Positions 7,208-16,436 of a stretch of DNA of 64,000 nt are shown here, one piece after another. Location: the NCBI GenBank assembly GCA_035631655.1, contig DASQIH010000241.1:112502-176501 (forward strand). Reading direction: 5' to 3'. Under the pieces are notes generated by a model. The model was not told the origin of the DNA and ran no database searches. It saw nothing but the letters and a program-made list of their open reading frames with translations. Every line of letters starts with the position of its first letter. Within the stretch, counting starts at the first letter, position 1. The position numbers and the translations under genes were made by a program. This DNA comes from Gp1-AA122 sp035631655 (lineage in GTDB: Bacteria; Acidobacteriota; Terriglobia; Terriglobales; Acidobacteriaceae).

Positions 7208-10200
7208 GAACTTTTTCAGTCTCCCTCTTCCACGGCAACGGCAGGTGAAAACGTTTCAACCGGGACAGAACGCCGGATCGGCGCAGATCCTCTCCGATGA
7301 CAACCAGGCACGGAGTCATGAATAGAACATGGATGCTTGAGCTAATCATTCCCCCGATACTGGGAGCGGCGATCGGCTTGAGGATCTCCATCCCCGTTCC
7401 TTTGGAAAGAAGAACCGGTAGCAGTGAAAACACGATAGCCGCGACGGTCATCAACTTCGGCCGCAGACGGGCCGCGGAACCATCCACAACAGCATCAATA
7501 AATGACTGGCCTTCTGGCTTGTGGGCCAAGGCCTCATTAATGAAAATGATCATTATGATGCCGGTTTGCACCGCGACCGCAAACAGAGAGATGTAGCCGA
7601 CGATCACGGCTGTAGTCATTGAGTAACCGAGCATCCATTGGAGAAATACCCCGCCCACCATGGCGAAAGGCACAGACAACATGATCACGAAGCTTTCGGC
7701 GACCGATTTGAACGCCACAACCAGCAAGCCAAAGATGATAAGGAGCGTCAGCGGCACGACGATTCTCTGCCGGATACGCGCCGCGGTCGTGTATTGATAC
7801 AGCCCAGTCCATTCGATGGAATAGCCTGTCGGCAACGCTACGTTCTTAGCGAGAAAGGCACGTGCATTGTCCACGTAGTCGGGGCCCGTCACGCTGGGAA
7901 GAAGATCGACATAAATATACCCTGCTAGACCGCCATTATCATTCCGGATCATCTCGGGCATCTTTCGCACGCCAACATCCGCGATCTCGCTTAGAGGAAT
8001 CGACCGCCCGTCCGTGGTCACAACCGGGGCTTTTCTGATCTTTTCCAGTGTGTCCATGTACTCGGGCGAATACTGCATGTCGAGAGGAATGATTGTGCCA
8101 TCGGGCTGCTTGACGCTAACCACGTTATCCCCACCGATCGCATATCGTACGGTCAACATGGCCTCATCCACTGTCACGCCGTGTTCCGCCATCCGTTCAA
8201 GATCGTTTCGCACGTCTATGTAATAGCCTTCCGAGATGCGCTCGGCGAGGACAGACTTTGTGCCCGGCAAGGTCCGAAGTAAGCCCTCAACTTGTTCCGA
8301 GAGCTCTTCGACCACCGAAATCTCTGGACCCTTGACTTTCACGCCGACCGGCGTCTGGATCCCTGTGCTTTGCATCATGAAGCGGGCTCGGATCGGCTGG
8401 ACCCAGGTATTCACGTAACCGATGGTTTGCAAAGACTTGTCCATTTCGGCGACAAGTTTGTCTTTGGTCATGCCGCGCCGCCACGCGGATTTGGGCTTCA
8501 GCAAGATAGTCGTCTCGATCATCGTCAGAGGAGCGGGGTCCGTTGAAGTGTCGGCCCTGCCAATTTTCCCAAAGACCCGTTCGACTTCCGGAAACTGCTT
8601 CAACCTCTTGTCCATCTGCTGCACGATCCATCCGGCTTCCTTGTTAGGCAAACCAGGCAACGTTGTGGGCATGTACAGGATCGACCCTTCATCCGTTTCC
8701 GGCATGAAGTCTCTCTGAAAGCCACCGAGCAGCACAGCGGCCGGGATCAACACAAGAAGGCCGGCTCCAGTAAATGCGTAGCGGTAGCGAATCACCGCAT
8801 ATAGGGCCGACCGGTACATTCGGATGGGCTTGCTCTCTTGAAAGTTTCGTGGTCCTGCGGCTTGGTGCTTGAAAATCCAGACCACGATCACGGGAAGCAG
8901 AAAGATGGTCAAGAGCGTGGAGAACGCCATGGCAAAAGTCTTGCTGTAGGCCAAGGGATCGAAGAGGCGTGCTTCACGCACGTCAAAGAAGAAGACCGGC
9001 AGAAAAGAGACCAGAATGATCAACAGCGAAAACAGCAGGGGTTTCGTGACCTTGGCCATCGAATGAATCAGGATCTCCTGCTTTTCACGGAAGCTGGGAT
9101 TCACGTGCATCGCGAGCTCCGCAGTGCAGTTCTCCACGATAACGATGGTGGCGTCGGCGATCTCGCCGATTGCGATGCACAGCCCCGCAAGGGAAAACAG
9201 ATTGATTGTCTGTCTGAAGAGGACCAACGGCAGAACTGTAAACAAGGTACTCAGCAGGAGAATCGTGATCGGTCCAATAGAAGTGCGAAAGTTCCTAAGG
9301 AACACCAGGGTCACAACGATAAGGACGATGAGTTCGATCCCTAGAGTCTTGAAAAACTCCTTAAGAGTTGCCCAGATCCATAGAGAACGATCATATGTGG
9401 TGACGACTTCAACGCCTTTTGGCAGAGTGACGCTGAGCTCGCGAAGCTTTCGTTCGAGGGATCGCGTAATGGCCAGGACATTCTGATCCTGCTCCATGAT
9501 CGCGATGCCGCCCACGACCTCCCCGGTCCCGTCCAGGTCGACGGTGCTGCGGCGCTGGTCGTAGCCGACCTGCATATAGCCGATATCTTTCAGATAGACG
9601 GGCCTTTCATCTTTCGTCCGCCCGACAACCAGAGAGTCCAGATTGGAGATGTCCTCGCTGTTGATGACTCCGCGTAGTTGATAATCCCTGTTGGTGACTT
9701 CGATCGTCCGTCCGCCCGTTTGCTGAAAGACGACCTGGAGAGTCGTAATCAGCTGGCGCAGAGTAATGCCCGTCTTGGCCAGTAACGGTGGAAAGATCTT
9801 CAGCTGGTATTGTTTTTCAAGGCCGCCCACGGAAGCCACTTCAGCGACACCCGGAACGGTTTGCAGCGCTGTCTTAATCTGACTCTCATTTATCAGGCGC
9901 AATTCACGCAGGTCGTGGTTCCCCTGCCGATCCACGAGCGCGTATTGGTAGATCCAGCCCACGCTGCTCGCATTGGGTCCCAGCGTGATGGAAGCATCCG
10001 AAGGAAGCTGCGGCCGTATGACGTTAATCCGGTCAAGAACCGATTGCTGCACCTTCTCACGCCCGACCGAGTTGTCCAGGACCACATAGATGAACGAGTA
10101 ACCCATGTGGGAGATGCCCCTTAGTGACTGCACTCCGGTGGAACCGACCAAGGCTCTGATCAGGGGCTCGGTGACCTCGGTCTCCAGAAGCTGAGGGCTT

Positions 10201-10364
10201 CTTGGCCACTTCGTGTAGATTACGATCTGGGGATCGGAAATATCGGGGATGGCATCGAGCGACGCCGTCCGAATCGAATAGGCGCTAAGTAGGATGCCCG
10301 CCAGGACTAAAATCCAGACGACCATTCTGAATCGAATAACGGTCCTGATGATAGTGGTGATCAT
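7191..10364 (-). CDS. cusA: Heavy-metal RND efflux pump, CusA/CzcA family
   Basis: A 1057-residue inner-membrane proton-driven pump, the full family length. It opens with a transmembrane segment and LDAIPDISDPQIVIYTKWPR, the usual CusA start, and shows two halves each with a large periplasmic domain and clustered helices. The Met residues in EMIRNDNGGLAGYIYVDL and nearby are in the position of the CusA metal relay, which suggests Cu(I)/Ag(I); this is inference. The ATG overlaps the upstream adaptor stop (ATGA). No TolC-type gene is in this operon. Confidence 0.93.
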   Translation of the reverse strand: MITTIIRTVIRFRMVVWILVLAGILLSAYSIRTASLDAIPDISDPQIVIYTKWPRSPQLLETEVTEPLIRALVGSTGVQSLRGISHMGYSFIYVVLDNSVGREKVQQSVLDRINVIRPQLPSDASITLGPNASSVGWIYQYALVDRQGNHDLRELRLINESQIKTALQTVPGVAEVASVGGLEKQYQLKIFPPLLAKTGITLRQLITTLQVVFQQTGGRTIEVTNRDYQLRGVINSEDISNLDSLVVGRTKDERPVYLKDIGYMQVGYDQRRSTVDLDGTGEVVGGIAIMEQDQNVLAITRSLERKLRELSVTLPKGVEVVTTYDRSLWIWATLKEFFKTLGIELIVLIVVTLVFLRNFRTSIGPITILLLSTLFTVLPLVLFRQTINLFSLAGLCIAIGEIADATIVIVENCTAELAMHVNPSFREKQEILIHSMAKVTKPLLFSLLIILVSFLPVFFFDVREARLFDPLAYSKTFAMAFSTLLTIFLLPVIVVWIFKHQAAGPRNFQESKPIRMYRSALYAVIRYRYAFTGAGLLVLIPAAVLLGGFQRDFMPETDEGSILYMPTTLPGLPNKEAGWIVQQMDKRLKQFPEVERVFGKIGRADTSTDPAPLTMIETTILLKPKSAWRRGMTKDKLVAEMDKSLQTIGYVNTWVQPIRARFMMQSTGIQTPVGVKVKGPEISVVEELSEQVEGLLRTLPGTKSVLAERISEGYYIDVRNDLERMAEHGVTVDEAMLTVRYAIGGDNVVSVKQPDGTIIPLDMQYSPEYMDTLEKIRKAPVVTTDGRSIPLSEIADVGVRKMPEMIRNDNGGLAGYIYVDLLPSVTGPDYVDNARAFLAKNVALPTGYSIEWTGLYQYTTAARIRQRIVVPLTLLIIFGLLVVAFKSVAESFVIMLSVPFAMVGGVFLQWMLGYSMTTAVIVGYISLFAVAVQTGIIMIIFINEALAHKPEGQSFIDAVVDGSAARLRPKLMTVAAIVFSLLPVLLSKGTGMEILKPIAAPSIGGMISSSIHVLFMTPCLVVIGEDLRRSGVLSRLKRFHLPLPWKRETEKVHVSTE

Positions 10365-11047
10365 GGCCGGTGAGGTGGCTCACCAGCCATTGGAGTTTGC
10401 TCGGTCCCCTTCAACTTGTACTCCGAGTCGATGAAGAAGCTTCCGAATGTGACTACTTGGTCCCCCTCCTTCAGCCCTTTTGACACCTGAGTGTACAATT
10501 CTCCCTGTATGCCCATTTCAATCTCGTGCGGGGTGTACTGACCGGGCCCCTGCTGGACGTAGACGATATGCTTTTCGCCCTCCTCAATGATCGCCTCGTT
10601 GGGGATCGAAAGGAACTCACCTCGATCAACCACGATTTCCATCACATAGTAGCGGCTGCCTGCGAGTCCGCTTGCGGACAGCGTCGCTTCGACCATCACA
10701 CGGCCGGCCTGGGGGACAACACGCGTTACCCCAGCTTGGTACATGGATGATTTCGATGCAGGTGGAAAGGAGCGCACCCGTTGTCCAACCTTTAGCAATC
10801 CGGCGTCGGGCGGATCGACGTATGCAGTTAATACCTTTAAGTTTTTGTCGATCGTACCGCCTGTGCGCACCCACATTTGAATTGGCCGCACAGTCGTTTG
10901 ACTCAGCGTCAGAGTGAGATCAACGGCCTGGGCGTCGGAGACCTTCGTGCCGCTGTTCTTTGGCCGAGTATGACTGCGAATGTCCTCGGCGTGGGAGGTG
11001 TGAACGAGCGCCAAAAGCAAGAGTAGATTACGAATACTGCCCGGCAT
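10361..11047 (-). CDS. Reduced CusB-like efflux adaptor (membrane-proximal part only)
   Basis: A 228-residue exported protein (signal peptide 1-20, ALVHTSHA). It matches only the beta-barrel and membrane-proximal domains of RND adaptors: IQMWVRTGGTIDKNLKVLTA, VDPPDAGLLKVGQRVRSFPP, then FLSIPNEAIIEEGEKHIVYV and GLKEGDQVVTFGSFFIDSEY. The lipoyl domain and alpha-helical hairpin of ordinary adaptors (380-420 residues) are missing, so it could not bridge to TolC in the normal way. It has its own signal peptide and is coupled to cusA, so it looks like a deliberate short form rather than a random fragment. Confidence 0.75.
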   Translation of the reverse strand: MPGSIRNLLLLLALVHTSHAEDIRSHTRPKNSGTKVSDAQAVDLTLTLSQTTVRPIQMWVRTGGTIDKNLKVLTAYVDPPDAGLLKVGQRVRSFPPASKSSMYQAGVTRVVPQAGRVMVEATLSASGLAGSRYYVMEIVVDRGEFLSIPNEAIIEEGEKHIVYVQQGPGQYTPHEIEMGIQGELYTQVSKGLKEGDQVVTFGSFFIDSEYKLKGTEQTPMAGEPPHRP

Positions 11048-11110
11048 AAAAGTTCAAAATCCCACTGAGCCTACGGCCGCAGCCGACCGTAGGAACGCCT
11101 CCGATGTCCC

Positions 11111-12313
11111 TTAGTGGCAGTAATTATCCTTGCTATCCATGATGTGCGTGCCCCATGGGAACAGACCGACATTGAATATCTTCTCGACCGCTTCGGTCTT
11201 GGCGTCGATGATCACTACGGCATTCTCGGTTGAGTCGGCGAGGTAAAGCTTTTGGTCGGCCGTATCCGTCGTGGCGGTTTCAAGGTTGACGTTCGTTCCG
11301 ATTTTAATGCGGCCGGCCGGTCTGAGCGTTTCCATGTTGTAAACATACACAAAGCCGGTGCTATGACTGATTACAAATGCCTTGCCTCCGGCAAAATTGA
11401 CTCCGACCATGTCTGGGCCCGCTTCCAGAGTCGCCGCGACTTTGTTCGCTTTGAGATCGATGATGGAGATGGTCTGATCTCCGTTATTCGGAGTAACCGC
11501 GTACTTGCCGTCATGGCCCATGTAGATGCGCCATGGTGCTTTACCTACACGCATGACCTTGATCACTTTGTCCTCACGGGGATCGATTACGCTGACCACA
11601 TCCAGGTCGCCGTCAGCGGCGTATAGATACTTGCCGTCAGGGGAGAACATGGCAACGTTGACACCCTTGATGTCAGCGTAGTAACGATCCGGATCCAGTT
11701 TGGCGAAAGCGGGCGTGTCAGCAAGTTGAATTTTCTTCATGAGTTCGTGGCGGCGCACGTCGACGACGCCGAGCCAGTGCGCACCGTAATTACCTACATA
11801 GGCCTTCGACCCATCCGGCGTGAACGTTACGTTGAGAGGCTCCTTGAAGCCCGAGATAGTCTTGACTTTTGAGAGCGAGACCATATCGATCACGGTTATG
11901 GAGTCCCCTTCAGGATTGCCTTGATAGTACCAGCGCCCGTCAGGAGAGAAGGCCAGATGCTCTGGCGCGAAATCAACGGGGATCACCTTCACCAACTGCA
12001 AGGTAGCGGTATCGATGATGTAGGCCTTATTGGCGCGTGTTCCGCCCGTGACAACGTAACGCCCGTCAGGCGACATCATCACCATGTGCGGATTGACGTT
12101 GTTTCCCAAGAATACCTTGCCGACCATGTTATGGCTCTTGATATCCATGAAGCCGATCTCGTTCGAGTCCCGACTAACGATCATGACGACGGAACGGGGG
12201 TCGCTGATCTTGATTTCGGCCTTGGCGGCGAATGCCGCGCGAGACCCGATGGTGGCCACGGCCAAGCCGCCCAGGACAACGCAACCGAACGCGACGAATT
12301 TAGCATGGAACAT
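11111..12313 (-). CDS. Exported YVTN-type beta-propeller protein
   Basis: A 400-residue protein with a signal peptide (to about residue 29, AAFA) and repeated blades with the pattern FSPDGR/KYLYAADGDLD..VSVID, for example MMSPDGRYVVTGG, AFSPDGRWYYQGN and MFSPDGKYLYAAD. This is the YncE/YVTN family, predicted to be periplasmic or surface-exposed. Some relatives carry cytochrome d1-like or metal-linked roles, but no heme motif is seen here. AAGGAG precedes the ATG. It lies between the barrel protein and the short adaptor in the copper-type operon. Its function in the operon is unknown. Confidence 0.85.
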   Translation of the reverse strand: MFHAKFVAFGCVVLGGLAVATIGSRAAFAAKAEIKISDPRSVVMIVSRDSNEIGFMDIKSHNMVGKVFLGNNVNPHMVMMSPDGRYVVTGGTRANKAYIIDTATLQLVKVIPVDFAPEHLAFSPDGRWYYQGNPEGDSITVIDMVSLSKVKTISGFKEPLNVTFTPDGSKAYVGNYGAHWLGVVDVRRHELMKKIQLADTPAFAKLDPDRYYADIKGVNVAMFSPDGKYLYAADGDLDVVSVIDPREDKVIKVMRVGKAPWRIYMGHDGKYAVTPNNGDQTISIIDLKANKVAATLEAGPDMVGVNFAGGKAFVISHSTGFVYVYNMETLRPAGRIKIGTNVNLETATTDTADQKLYLADSTENAVVIIDAKTEAVEKIFNVGLFPWGTHIMDSKDNYCH

Positions 12314-12341
12314 TGCTTTTCTCCTTGCACCCTAAGCTTAA

Positions 12342-13997
12342 CTAAAAGGCAACCTGGAAACGGACGCCAGGCACGAAATAACCGACCGGTTTCGCACCAG
12401 CCATCCGCTCTGTATCATGAGCAAGGTGGAACGATAGCCGTAGTCTCTCTGAAAGGCGAAAGTTGTAGTAACCTTCCACCAGGTTCTGGCTGCCGACCGT
12501 GGGAATGTTGGATTTTGCGTATCCGAATGCCCACGTGTCCCCAGGATTCACCACAAACCGCTTCTGCACCTGAAATCCTGCGCTAGAGAAGTTCATCCTG
12601 CCGACATCAACCCGCCCGTATCCATAGCGGCCAAACACCGTAAACTGATCTGTGAGCTTTTGGTCGATGCTCACTCCACCAGCGTAGCCGTTCGCTTGCG
12701 GACGATCTATCAGTGGATTCGCTCCTGCGTTGGCGCGCCGGCCCCAGATCCGATAATTTCCTTCTGGCAAGGAAAAGGGCCTCGCGACGTAGTCAACTTC
12801 CGCCAAAGCGAAGAGCGACTGGGACAGATTCGTTATCTCAAGGTTACTCTGCTGAATTCCAGCCTTGAACGCCCAGCCGTTCTTTGGATCGATGACCCCT
12901 ACCGCACCGACGCCATTGACCACCAGCCCCAAAGCTTCATTGTTGACCAGAGCGTCGCTCAAAAACTGCGTGAATTCATCGTTGGCAACCGTGTTCCGGT
13001 CGAAATAGTTGGTCAAATCGATTCGACCGGCAGTAAGGGCAATCCTCTGCTTGTAGAGCTCCGTCCTAACCCAGGCTTCCCGCAGGTCCAGTGAGTTTTG
13101 GTGGACCAGGCGAGAGTTGAAGCTGTTGAGAAGTTCCAGTCCATTAACTTCGTGATCGATCGGTGGCCCGGTGATACCCACCAGATCCGCAAAGAATAGC
13201 GTGTTTTGCGCGACTTTGGCCGTGAAGGTCACGTCTGCCGACGCAAGCATATAATTGTGACCGTTGGCGATCGTGTCGGGGCCCTCATGTTGAATGGCTG
13301 ACTGCGCTGAAGTAGCTGCGGAGACGCCCACTGAAACGCTCTTGGCTTTATCATCATCCAGGGCCTCCTGGATCTTGTCTGCAATGTTTTGCCGACGGTA
13401 CACTCTTTCCCGTTGATACTGGACGGCCTTCTTAGCGCCGGGAGTCGGCTGGTCGTATTGGGTCCCGTTCTTATCCACGTAGACTGTGATTTTCTTGGTC
13501 TGCGTTTGAGGTTCGGACAGGACGGTGGTGGATTCGAGATCCTTTACCTTCTTCTCAAGGTCTGAAATGCGGGCAAGGAGCGCCTGCGGGTCGGTTGCCG
13601 CCTGGGCGGCTGTAGCCTCCTGGCCGGGAAGATCAAGAGCCGCGAGCGTCACCGCGAAGGTCTGGGAGCTCGGAACCGTGATCTGTTGCGTAAATCGCTC
13701 GAATCCGGGCGCGTCCACCTGCAATATGAACTGACCAGCGGGAACTTGGGTCAACGAAAATGTGCCATCCGCCCCCGAAGTCCCCGTCTTCACCGGTGCC
13801 GGCGTTGCCGGCATCGGCATATTGGGCATGTTCGGCATAGGCGCCGCGGGAAGGTTCATTAACGACACGTCCGCGTCGGCGACAACGCCCCCTTTTGTAT
13901 TGACGATGCGGCCATTCAACGTGGAGGTCTGGCCGGAAACGGCCGTAGCAATCAACAGGAGGCTGAACGCGCAGCTCCCTTTTCGGAATCTTTGCAT
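12342..13997 (-). CDS. Outer-membrane barrel with N-terminal carboxypeptidase-regulatory domain and Met/Pro-rich insert
   Basis: A 551-residue protein with a signal peptide (1-22), a CarboxypepD_reg-like domain (about 25-115), a coiled-coil segment (ALLARISDLEKKVKDLEST) and a C-terminal beta-barrel ending in F (GVRFQVAF). The barrel resembles OprB/porin-type proteins. Inside the regulatory domain is a short Met/Pro run (MPNMPNMPMP), a likely soft-metal ligand set. It may be the outer-membrane partner of the pump, since no TolC is encoded nearby; that is a guess. It is upstream of the propeller gene by 28 bases and likely co-transcribed. Confidence 0.72.
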   Translation of the reverse strand: MQRFRKGSCAFSLLLIATAVSGQTSTLNGRIVNTKGGVVADADVSLMNLPAAPMPNMPNMPMPATPAPVKTGTSGADGTFSLTQVPAGQFILQVDAPGFERFTQQITVPSSQTFAVTLAALDLPGQEATAAQAATDPQALLARISDLEKKVKDLESTTVLSEPQTQTKKITVYVDKNGTQYDQPTPGAKKAVQYQRERVYRRQNIADKIQEALDDDKAKSVSVGVSAATSAQSAIQHEGPDTIANGHNYMLASADVTFTAKVAQNTLFFADLVGITGPPIDHEVNGLELLNSFNSRLVHQNSLDLREAWVRTELYKQRIALTAGRIDLTNYFDRNTVANDEFTQFLSDALVNNEALGLVVNGVGAVGVIDPKNGWAFKAGIQQSNLEITNLSQSLFALAEVDYVARPFSLPEGNYRIWGRRANAGANPLIDRPQANGYAGGVSIDQKLTDQFTVFGRYGYGRVDVGRMNFSSAGFQVQKRFVVNPGDTWAFGYAKSNIPTVGSQNLVEGYYNFRLSERLRLSFHLAHDTERMAGAKPVGYFVPGVRFQVAF

Positions 13998-14054
13998 GCT
14001 AAAGGTCTACTCCTAATCCGGCGATCCATGCCTCTGGTGAGCCGGTTAAATTTG

Positions 14055-14651
14055 TTACTTGCATCGGTCTGCGAGATTAGGTTTCTCGCGATATTTATCG
14101 TGGCAGTTCGCACACGCCTCGGTTATCGTGCCGGCCGCTTCCACAATGTTGTCCTGGTTCTTGGATTGTGCCGCCTTGTAGGCAGCCATGCCCGCGTCGC
14201 GGAGTCCTTGAACGAACTTCGCCCAATCCGCGTTCTGCAGTGGAACAGCCCGGCCGTTCGCACACTTACGCCCCGGAATCGTCAAGAGCGTCGCGGCCTC
14301 CGCGATCGCCAAGCCGCTATTCTCGACGGCCGTCCATTTTCCATACGCACTGGCCAGAGGGTCCGTTGCTGTGGCCGGATCTTTGGCGGGCGGCACCTTG
14401 TCTGGGTTCTGGTCCTGGGCGGCAAAGATCACATTCGAACTTGGGTACAAGGTCCCCCTCATCAACTGCGCAAGGTTCGCCTCTACCGGGACTGAGCGTG
14501 CCGTAGTGGCTACCTTCGCCGGTGCGGGAGCGGGTCCTCGCGCTGGTGATTGCGCGTCCGCGACTTCGAAGAGCACACCAGGTATCGCGGTTCCGATGAA
14601 CAATCCGAGGAGGACTCCGCGAATCCGCGTCTTGCGGCAGAGTTCTAGCAT
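14055..14651 (-). CDS. Exported cytochrome c with C-terminal heme site (class II/c'-like)
   Basis: A 198-residue protein with an N-terminal signal or anchor (residues 10-33), an Ala/Pro-rich linker and a helical domain whose single heme motif CANCH sits at 180-184, close to the C-terminus. This placement is that of cytochrome c' and c556 types. It probably serves in periplasmic electron transfer or ligand binding. It is the first gene of the minus-strand operon with the barrel, propeller and CusA genes, which suggests a redox step linked to metal handling. Confidence 0.78.
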   Translation of the reverse strand: MLELCRKTRIRGVLLGLFIGTAIPGVLFEVADAQSPARGPAPAPAKVATTARSVPVEANLAQLMRGTLYPSSNVIFAAQDQNPDKVPPAKDPATATDPLASAYGKWTAVENSGLAIAEAATLLTIPGRKCANGRAVPLQNADWAKFVQGLRDAGMAAYKAAQSKNQDNIVEAAGTITEACANCHDKYREKPNLADRCK

Positions 14652-15020
14652 GAGCCCCTTTCTCCCACTCTCTTAGTCGAGGTTTGGATGTCGAGCGAGT
14701 CTAGCATGAGGGATCCCTAAACGAGCCAGCAGGACGGTCAACTCTAGGTAGAAGCGCGGTCAGTGACCGACCCTGATCACGCCCTAAGGCTATGACTTCA
14801 GACCCCGTATTTGGCCAGAGCTTCTGCAGGAAACCGGCACGCAGATCGAGGCAACATGCAGACGAACATAGGGTCAACCTCAGGAACATTTTGACAGGGC
14901 TTTGCTCTCCCAAGATTGACAGAGGGCCGAGCGGCTATCTAGTTATCTTTTGGCCATATTTCAAAATGGGCGCGGCCCGCGTGACCGTTCGCAGTGTAGA
15001 ATCAAGGTGGACCTAAGTCT
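14652..15020. promoter_or_regulatory. Divergent control region with short palindromes
   Basis: This 370-base gap between the cytochrome gene (minus) and the histidine kinase (plus) must hold both promoters. Two perfect short palindromes stand out: AGGGATCCCT at 14709-14718 and CGGTCAGTGACCG at 14757-14769. Either could be an operator, perhaps for the response regulator encoded next door. I see no credible gene in it. Confidence 0.4.
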
Positions 15021-16436
15021 ATGATCCGCCGAGTCTTGCAGTGGAGCCCGCGCCGAGCGCTGACATACGCTGCTGTTCTCGTTGGGATAATCGCAATCAC
15101 CGATGCGCGAGTTGAGTTCAACGCAACTCTCGGCTTCCTCTACATCTTCCCGCTAGTTTTGTTAGGGACAGTCCTGAACTGGTGGCAACTAGTTCTTGCG
15201 GCGCTATTTTGCACCTTGCTTTCCGATCGATTCGATCCCTTCCCGATGGATATGGAGGTCCCCCGTGACCTCCTGATTTTCTTAACGCTCGCGACGACCG
15301 GCCTTCTGTCGCTCGCTGTTACAAAGAGCTATCGCCGGGAGAAGGAAAGCCTTGCCGCCCAGCGAGCCGCAGAAGAGCAGTTGGCATTCTTAATCGAGAC
15401 CAGCCCTGCCGCCGTACTCACGATGAATGCAGACGGAGAGATTCTTCTGGCCAATCCTGCGGCTCATAGGCTGCTTGGCGTAGCGAAGGGTCTTCTCCCC
15501 GGAAAGAGCATTGCGCGCTATGTTCCAGCACTCGGCTCGATTCCTTCGGTCGATGATACAGCGAAGATCTTTCGGACCGAGATGCAAACGCGCGGGCAAA
15601 GGGAGAGTGGCGAGATCTTTCTCGCCGATGTCTTCTTTTCCACCTACAGTACTCCTCTAGGGCCGCGCCTTGCGGCTTTGCTGGTGGACACCTCCGAACA
15701 TCTCCGCGAGCGTGAGGAAGCCAGCCTCCAGCAGCTACTTGCTGGCTCACGCATCCTGGTCGCGGCGGTATCCCACGAAGTCAGAAATGTCTGCGGCGCC
15801 ATCGGAATGATGCATGAAAACCTCGCTCGCGGTGGCTCCCTTAGGGGCAATCAGGATTTCGAAGCGCTCGGATCCTTAGTTGAGACGCTGAGCAAGATAG
15901 CATCCCTCGAGCTCAAGCAGAGCGCCAACATTTCAGAACCCAGCAGCGTGGATCTCAGCGAGGTCCTCAGTGATCTGCGCATCGTGCTTGAGCCGATTTG
16001 CGAGGAGTCAGACATCAAACTCAACTGGAGCATCCCTCACACGTTGCCGCTAGTGCAGGCAGATCGCCACAGTCTGTTACAGGTCCTCTTGAATTTGACG
16101 AAGAACAGCCAGCGAGCGTTGGAGTCGTCGAATCGACGTTCAATTGATATTTCGGCTTCCGTGAAACCTGGCGGAGTTTCGGTCCGCTTCACAGATAGCG
16201 GACCGGGCATTCCTGCCGGACAGAAGATTTTTCAACCACTGCAAAAAGGCGCGGACGCCACAGGGCTCGGACTCTACCTGTCTCGCGCTTTCATGCGATC
16301 ATTTCGCGGCGACCTGCGGCACGATCCGCAGCATGCCGGATGTTCGTTTGTCTTAGAGTTGGCGACTGTGGTGGAACCAGCGGGCCAAAGCACGTCAGCT
16401 ATCGAAAATGCAGCGCATACGACTCTTACTGCTTGA
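15021..16436 (+). CDS. Membrane sensor histidine kinase with PAS domain
   Basis: A 471-residue kinase. Hydrophobic segments at about 13-30, 36-68 and 84-101 form a compact membrane sensor. A PAS domain follows (about 118-230, ETSPAAVLTMNADGEILLAN), then the phospho-acceptor box VAAVSHEVRNVCGAI with His252, and an ATPase domain with NLTKNSQRAL and FTDSGPGIP. The G-box region is present but short (ATGLGLYLSRAF). Its end overlaps the response-regulator gene by 29 bases. It is divergent from the copper-type operon and is its most likely sensor; the ligand is unknown. Confidence 0.9.
   Translation: MIRRVLQWSPRRALTYAAVLVGIIAITDARVEFNATLGFLYIFPLVLLGTVLNWWQLVLAALFCTLLSDRFDPFPMDMEVPRDLLIFLTLATTGLLSLAVTKSYRREKESLAAQRAAEEQLAFLIETSPAAVLTMNADGEILLANPAAHRLLGVAKGLLPGKSIARYVPALGSIPSVDDTAKIFRTEMQTRGQRESGEIFLADVFFSTYSTPLGPRLAALLVDTSEHLREREEASLQQLLAGSRILVAAVSHEVRNVCGAIGMMHENLARGGSLRGNQDFEALGSLVETLSKIASLELKQSANISEPSSVDLSEVLSDLRIVLEPICEESDIKLNWSIPHTLPLVQADRHSLLQVLLNLTKNSQRALESSNRRSIDISASVKPGGVSVRFTDSGPGIPAGQKIFQPLQKGADATGLGLYLSRAFMRSFRGDLRHDPQHAGCSFVLELATVVEPAGQSTSAIENAAHTTLTA

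Noticed and set aside
14642..14710. Eleven-base direct repeat TCTAGCATGAG around the cytochrome gene start
   Set aside because: One copy simply holds the start codon of the cytochrome gene and the second lies 56 bases away; too short to claim a mobile-element target site.
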